Positions 4,536 to 8,750 of a DNA stretch of 8,750 nt are shown in pieces (the stretch's first letter is position 1; every line of letters begins with the position of its first letter). Position numbers and translations under genes: made by a program. Source of the stretch: Desulfobacteraceae bacterium (GTDB lineage: Bacteria > Desulfobacterota > DSM-4660 > Desulfatiglandales > JALVMZ01); contig JALVMZ010000612.1 of assembly GCA_027032655.1 (NCBI GenBank), positions 1-8,750 on the forward strand, written 5' to 3'. The notes below the pieces were generated by a model. It saw only the letters and a program-made list of their open reading frames with translations. It did no database searches and had not been told where the DNA came from.

Positions 4536-7193
4536 TTAGGTTTTAAGGCTGGATTGAACGATATTTACTACAGAATCCAGTGCTTCAGGTAGCTTATCTG
4601 TTACAGGCCCCCCTCCCTGGGCCATATCATCCCTTCCACCTCCCTTTCCTCCCACAATAGCGGATAGGGATCTTATAATATCATTTGCTGATACCCTGTT
4701 TACCAGGTCCTTGGTAACCACACATACCAGCATTGCCTTTTTATCTTTCTGTGCTCCAAGAACCACTATTCCGGATTTAAGCTTCTCTTTTATGCGGTCT
4801 GCAAAGTCTCTCAACTCCTTTGGTGATTCGCTTTTCACCCTGCGACTGATAATCCTTATTCCATCTATCTCTTTTACATCTGAAATGAGCTCTTGCGTCT
4901 CCTTATGTATAAGTTTTGCCCTGAGGGACTCCAGCTCCTTTTCAATCTGCTTTTGATGACTGAGCAACTGATTAATCCTATCAGTTAATTGCCCCTTTGT
5001 TCCCTTTAAAAGGGATGCTATGTTGTCAAGCTCGTCTATCTGCTGATTTATCCATTCAATGGCTGATGCCCCGGTTACTGCCTCAATTCTCCTCAAATTT
5101 GACCCAATCGCACCTTCAGAGATTATCTTAAATACCCCGATATCCCCTGTTCTTGATGTGTGGGTTCCACCACAGAGCTCTTTACTAACATCTTCCCCTA
5201 TCTGGACCAGTCTCACGGTCTCTCCGTATCTCTCTTCAAATATGGCCATGGCACCGGTTTTTATTGCTTCATCCTTTTTCATTATTCTCGTAGAAAGGGG
5301 GTAATTTTCTCTGATGCGTCTATTTACAAGCCTTTCCACATCATGAATCTGCCCTGAAGATAGTTTTTTAAAGTGGGTAAAGTCAAAACGAAGTCTATCA
5401 GGTGCAACCAGTGAACCTGCCTGTTTTACATGTTCGCCCAGCACCTCACGCAGGGCAGCATGAAGGAGATGTGTTGCGGTGTGGTTTCTGGCAATATCCT
5501 TTCTTCTTTCTGAATCCACCTCTGCAACAACCCTTTCCCCCTCTTTAATTGAACCACTCTCAACCCTGCCCTTATGGACAATAATCCCATCACCTATTTT
5601 TACTGTATTCATTATTCTGATGGAACCGGATTCTCCCTTAATCCAGCCCGTATCTCCCACCTGTCCCCCTGCCTCCCCATAGAAGGGGGTCTCATCGAGG
5701 ATCAGTTCAATCTCCCGGGATTCTTCTACTACCGGCACCTGCTCTTCTTCTGATACAATGGCAATAATTCTGGCCTCACAGCTTGTAGTTTCATATCCCC
5801 TGAATATGGTTGAGGTTCCCTGGGACATCAGCTTTCTGTAGATGCGGGGAATCTCCTCTTCTCCACTCCCCTTCCAGGATACCTGGGAGAGCTCTCTTCT
5901 CTTATTCATCCATTGATTAAAGCCCTCAATGTCAACTGAGAGACCCTCTTCCTTTGCAACATCCTCCACTATATCAAAGGAAAGCCCATAAGTATCATAA
6001 AGTTTAAAGACCACTTCCCCTGGGATTATCTTTTCACCCTTTGCTTTTAACTCATCTATATGGTCATTCAATATCCTGATGCTGTAATTAAGTGTGTCCT
6101 GAAAGTGCCTTTCTTCGTTTTTCACCACTCCATTTATAAACTCTCTTGATATAAGAAGTTCACCATAGTGCTGACCCATGATATCAATTACCCTATCTGT
6201 GACCATGTTTAAAAATACACCCTTCAGTCCCAGCACCTGCCCGAACCTGACAGCCCTTCTGATAATCCTCCTCAACACATATCCACGTCCTTCATTTGAA
6301 GGAAGCACCCCATCTCCTATAATAAATGCTGATGCTCTTGAATGATCTGCTATTACCCTGAACGCAACATCCTCTTTTGAGCCTGAGCCTGTATATTTTC
6401 TCCCTGAGAGTTCCTCTATTCTCTCCATAATCTGGCTGAAGATATCTGTATCATAATTGGAACTCACTCCCTGGATAATGGCAGATAGCCTTTCAAGTCC
6501 CATTCCTGTATCAATATTAGGTCTTGGTAGAGGTATAAGTTCTCCGTTCGGTTGCCTATCAAACTGGGTGAAAACAAGATTCCATATCTCAAGGTAGCGA
6601 TCACAATCACATCCCGGAGCACAATCTGGACTTCCACAGGAGAGCTCCTCCCCCTGGTCTATCAGTATCTCTGAGCATGGTCCGCATGGACCTGTATCTC
6701 CCATTGTCCAGAAGTTGTCCTTTTCTCCAAGTCTCACGATCTTTTCATCCGGGATTCCCACCTCTTTCTGCCATATCTTATATGCCTCTTCATCATCTTT
6801 GTATATTGAAACGAACATCTTCTCAGGTGGAAGACCATAAACCCGGGTAAGGAGGTCCCATGCCCACAGGATTGCTTCCTGCTTGAAATAATCACCAAAT
6901 GAGAAGTTGCCCAGCATCTCAAAAAATGTATGATGTCTTGCTGTGTATCCCACATTTTCCAGGTCATTGTGTTTTCCGCCAGCACGAACACACTTCTGTG
7001 AAGATGCTGCCCTTGTGTATGATCTTTTCTCCTCGCCCAGAAAAAGTCTCTTGAACTGAACCATCCCTGCATTGGTAAAAAGCAGTGTGGGATCATCTCT
7101 TGGAATCAATGAAGAACTTGGAACTATCTCGTGTCCCCTCTCTTTAAAATAATCCAGGAAGATTCTTCGAATTTCACCAAAACTGAGTGACAA
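4536..7193 (-). CDS. alaS: Alanine--tRNA ligase
   Basis: This class II synthetase attaches alanine to tRNA-Ala and hydrolyses mischarged Ser- or Gly-tRNA. At 885 residues it is full length. The catalytic core has LLFTNAGMVQFK (37-48), ARHHTFFEMLGNFSFGDYFK (85-104) and DTGPCGPCSE (166-175), plus the class II motif 3 region MGLERL. The editing domain has H571, H575 (HTATH), C674 and H678 (CGGTH), the four metal-binding positions. The C-terminal DHHA1 domain ends with the glycine-rich GGKGGGRDDMAQGGG. The start is a TTG at 7191-7193, needed to give the family beginning MSLSFGEIRRIFLDYF; no ATG or GTG is nearby. It begins 2 bases after the recA stop. Its AAGGAGG site lies within the recA coding end at a rather long 10-base spacing, which suggests coupling to recA translation. 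Confidence 0.97.
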   Translation of the reverse strand: MSLSFGEIRRIFLDYFKERGHEIVPSSSLIPRDDPTLLFTNAGMVQFKRLFLGEEKRSYTRAASSQKCVRAGGKHNDLENVGYTARHHTFFEMLGNFSFGDYFKQEAILWAWDLLTRVYGLPPEKMFVSIYKDDEEAYKIWQKEVGIPDEKIVRLGEKDNFWTMGDTGPCGPCSEILIDQGEELSCGSPDCAPGCDCDRYLEIWNLVFTQFDRQPNGELIPLPRPNIDTGMGLERLSAIIQGVSSNYDTDIFSQIMERIEELSGRKYTGSGSKEDVAFRVIADHSRASAFIIGDGVLPSNEGRGYVLRRIIRRAVRFGQVLGLKGVFLNMVTDRVIDIMGQHYGELLISREFINGVVKNEERHFQDTLNYSIRILNDHIDELKAKGEKIIPGEVVFKLYDTYGLSFDIVEDVAKEEGLSVDIEGFNQWMNKRRELSQVSWKGSGEEEIPRIYRKLMSQGTSTIFRGYETTSCEARIIAIVSEEEQVPVVEESREIELILDETPFYGEAGGQVGDTGWIKGESGSIRIMNTVKIGDGIIVHKGRVESGSIKEGERVVAEVDSERRKDIARNHTATHLLHAALREVLGEHVKQAGSLVAPDRLRFDFTHFKKLSSGQIHDVERLVNRRIRENYPLSTRIMKKDEAIKTGAMAIFEERYGETVRLVQIGEDVSKELCGGTHTSRTGDIGVFKIISEGAIGSNLRRIEAVTGASAIEWINQQIDELDNIASLLKGTKGQLTDRINQLLSHQKQIEKELESLRAKLIHKETQELISDVKEIDGIRIISRRVKSESPKELRDFADRIKEKLKSGIVVLGAQKDKKAMLVCVVTKDLVNRVSANDIIRSLSAIVGGKGGGRDDMAQGGGPVTDKLPEALDSVVNIVQSSLKT

Positions 7194-7195
7194 GA

Positions 7196-8227
7196 CTACT
7201 TTCCCTCCTTGTTCTGAAGATTTATCTGTTCCCGCTTTTTAAGGCCTGTTTTCTCTCTAATGAGGTCCGTAATTTCATCAAAAATATCTCTATTTTCAGA
7301 TAAGAATCTCTTTGCATTTTCCCTTCCCTGACCGAGCCGCTCCCCTTTGTAAGAATACCAGGATCCGCTCTTTTCTATTATTCCCAGATTTACTCCCAGA
7401 TCAAGGGCATCTCCTTCCTTGGATATCCCATGACCATATATTATATCGAACTCTGCCTCTTTAAAAGGTGGAGCAATCTTATTCTTTACCACCTTCACCC
7501 TTGTTCGGTTTCCAACCACCTGATCACCCTCTTTAATGGATCCTATTCTTCTTATATCCAGCCTCTGACTTGCATAGAACTTAAGGGCGTTTCCTCCTGT
7601 GGTGGTCTCAGGACTTCCGAACATTACGCCAATTTTCATCCTTATCTGATTTATAAAAACCACACAGGTCTGGGATTTGCTTATAGTTGCTGTGAGTTTT
7701 CTAAGTGCCTGGGACATCAATCTTGCCTGAAGCCCCACATGCTGATCCCCCATTTCGCCTTCAATCTCTGCCCTTGGGACAAGGGCTGCCACAGAGTCTA
7801 TTATTAAAAGGTCCATTGCTCCACTTCTAACCAGTATCTCTGCAATATCAAGTGCCTGCTCACCTGTATCAGGCTGGGATACAAGCAGATTATCCACATC
7901 CACACCCAGTCTTCTTGCATAGGATACATCAAGTGCATGTTCTGCATCTATAAAAGCCACCATTCCATCTCTTGCCTGTGCTTCTGCTGCAATATGAAGG
8001 GCAAGAGTGGTCTTGCCAGAGGACTCCGGTCCAAATATCTCAACAATCCTGCCTCTGGGAACACCTCCAATCCCCAGGGCAAGGTCAAGGGCCAGGGAAC
8101 CTGTGGGTATGAATGGAATATCAATGACCCTGTCAGCACTCATCTTCATGATTGAGCCTTTTCCAAATTGCCTTTCAATCTGGGATATGGCATGATCTAT
8201 GGCCTTATTTTTATCAATGGATGACAT
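7196..8227 (-). CDS. recA: Recombinase RecA
   Basis: RecA forms ATP-dependent filaments on single-stranded DNA, exchanges strands and triggers LexA self-cleavage. The 343 residues keep E. coli numbering through the core: Walker A GPESSGKTT (66-74), catalytic E96, Walker B LLIIDS ending at D144-S145, loop L1 (about 156-165, EGEMGDQHVG) and N193-Q194 leading into loop L2 (MFGSPETTTGG). The C-terminus ends KKREQINLQNKEGK and is basic, unlike the acidic tail of E. coli RecA. The ATG follows AGGAGG with 5 bases between. It lies 25 bp after thpR, and that gap has no recognisable LexA box, so any SOS control would act upstream of thpR, outside the window. No intein or frameshift is seen. Confidence 0.98.
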   Translation of the reverse strand: MSSIDKNKAIDHAISQIERQFGKGSIMKMSADRVIDIPFIPTGSLALDLALGIGGVPRGRIVEIFGPESSGKTTLALHIAAEAQARDGMVAFIDAEHALDVSYARRLGVDVDNLLVSQPDTGEQALDIAEILVRSGAMDLLIIDSVAALVPRAEIEGEMGDQHVGLQARLMSQALRKLTATISKSQTCVVFINQIRMKIGVMFGSPETTTGGNALKFYASQRLDIRRIGSIKEGDQVVGNRTRVKVVKNKIAPPFKEAEFDIIYGHGISKEGDALDLGVNLGIIEKSGSWYSYKGERLGQGRENAKRFLSENRDIFDEITDLIREKTGLKKREQINLQNKEGK

Positions 8228-8252
8228 GATTACCTCCTGTGCTTACATCCTG

Positions 8253-8750
8253 TTAATTATTATTCAAAGGAAAACTGTAAAGCCTCGTATAATGTGCTCC
8301 ATCCGGTTTGAGCTCACTCCTGAACAGAGTAAGCTCTTTTAATACGAAATCCCTGCTTGAAATATCTCTGTATCTTTCAAACACCTCCATTAGCTGATTT
8401 TTTAAAGACTGATTGAATCTCTTAAATCTGCCCAGGGTAAGATGGGGTCTGAATGCCCTTTTCTCCTCCTTGATTCCAAAAGGCTTCAGCCTTTTCATTA
8501 AATTCTTCCGTAAATTAGACATCCTTTTGATATCACCATCAAGTCCTATCCATAATACCCTGGGCCTTTTTATATCCGGGAAGCACCCAATTCCTTTTAA
8601 ACAGACACTGAAGGGTTCAGTCTTATCAGTAACCTTTTTTACTTCATCTTTCATGGCATCAATCATGGTTGTCTCAATATTTCCCAGAAACACCACTGTT
8701 AAGTGCACATTTTCAGGCTTCACCCATTTGCCGTTAATTGAGGAGCCTCT
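8253..8750 (-). CDS. thpR: RNA 2',3'-cyclic phosphodiesterase (2H family), 5' end outside the window
   Basis: This is a 2H phosphoesterase of the LigT/ThpR family, which opens 2',3'-cyclic phosphates on RNA ends and can join tRNA halves by a 2'-5' bond in vitro. Both HxTx catalytic motifs are present: HLTV (histidine codon 8703-8705) and HLTL (histidine codon 8442-8444). About 165 residues are visible. The frame stays open to the window edge and includes the family-typical KWVKPENVHLT, so the GTG at 8721-8723 is an internal valine codon, not the start. Roughly the first 20-25 residues are missing, judging by the usual family length. The gene is first among the visible members of a thpR-recA-alaS operon. 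Its cellular substrate is poorly known in the family generally. Confidence 0.88.
   Translation of the reverse strand, partial: RGSSINGKWVKPENVHLTVVFLGNIETTMIDAMKDEVKKVTDKTEPFSVCLKGIGCFPDIKRPRVLWIGLDGDIKRMSNLRKNLMKRLKPFGIKEEKRAFRPHLTLGRFKRFNQSLKNQLMEVFERYRDISSRDFVLKELTLFRSELKPDGAHYTRLYSFPLNNN

Noticed and set aside
4297..4539. Overlapping open reading frames of about 75-80 codons in the bamD-alaS gap (4297-4539 plus and 4303-4530 minus)
   Set aside because: They exist on both strands because the DNA is inverted-repeat rich, lack convincing ribosome sites and encode low-complexity peptides without recognisable features.
8234..8253. Possible LexA box upstream of recA from two TCCTGT words
   Set aside because: The two words (8235-8240 and 8248-8253) are direct repeats, not the inverted CTGT-N8-ACAG arrangement, and the first is part of the recA Shine-Dalgarno complement.
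8253..8723. GTG at 8721-8723 as the start of the thpR gene
   Set aside because: The frame continues upstream to the window edge with the family-typical residues KWV before KPENVHLT, so this GTG is an internal valine codon.

Overview
The window reads as an ordinary chromosomal housekeeping segment of a Gram-negative bacterium. All complete genes are intact and single-copy in style, and no transposase, integrase, phage or resistance gene is visible. An outer-membrane assembly lipoprotein (BamD) shows a diderm envelope. Base composition is moderately AT-rich, and Shine-Dalgarno sites are purine-rich (AAGGAGG type). The clusters trxA-trxB-bamD and thpR-recA-alaS fit a deltaproteobacterial (Desulfobacterota-like) or related lineage. 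This placement is an inference from gene order and protein style, not from a database match.

Layout. (1) 1-508, minus strand: a small heat-shock protein (Hsp20) gene, then the first five codons of an unidentified gene that runs off the left edge. (2) 617-1972, minus strand: radA, a recombination ATPase. (3) 1973-2110: a divergent promoter region between radA and trxA. (4) 2111-4074, plus strand: a tight operon of trxA, trxB (1-base stop/start overlap) and a bamD-like lipoprotein gene. (5) 4075-4535: a 461-bp gap between the convergent ends of bamD and alaS. It holds two abutting nested inverted-repeat units and small AT-rich hairpins, and I see no credible gene in it. (6) 4536-8750, minus strand: a closely packed operon read right to left, thpR (5' end outside the window), recA and alaS, with gaps of 25 and 2 bp.

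How the genes work together. TrxB uses NADPH to reduce TrxA, which serves as a general cytosolic dithiol reductant. RecA and RadA both act in homologous recombination, RecA as the strand-exchange filament and RadA in processing branched intermediates, but they sit in separate transcription units here. AlaS charges tRNA-Ala and proofreads it. ThpR is a 2H phosphoesterase that belongs to RNA metabolism. BamD belongs to the outer-membrane protein insertion machine, and Hsp20 holds unfolding proteins.

The most notable feature is the intergenic pair of repeat units at 4127-4287 and 4288-4469. Each has an outer and an inner inverted repeat. Their inner stems share the core TCAGGCAC-Y-AAAT and differ by two compensated base pairs. 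The shoulder sequences show that the second unit is an inverted copy of the first. This looks like a BIME/MITE-like element or a structured RNA pair; I do not recognise the family.
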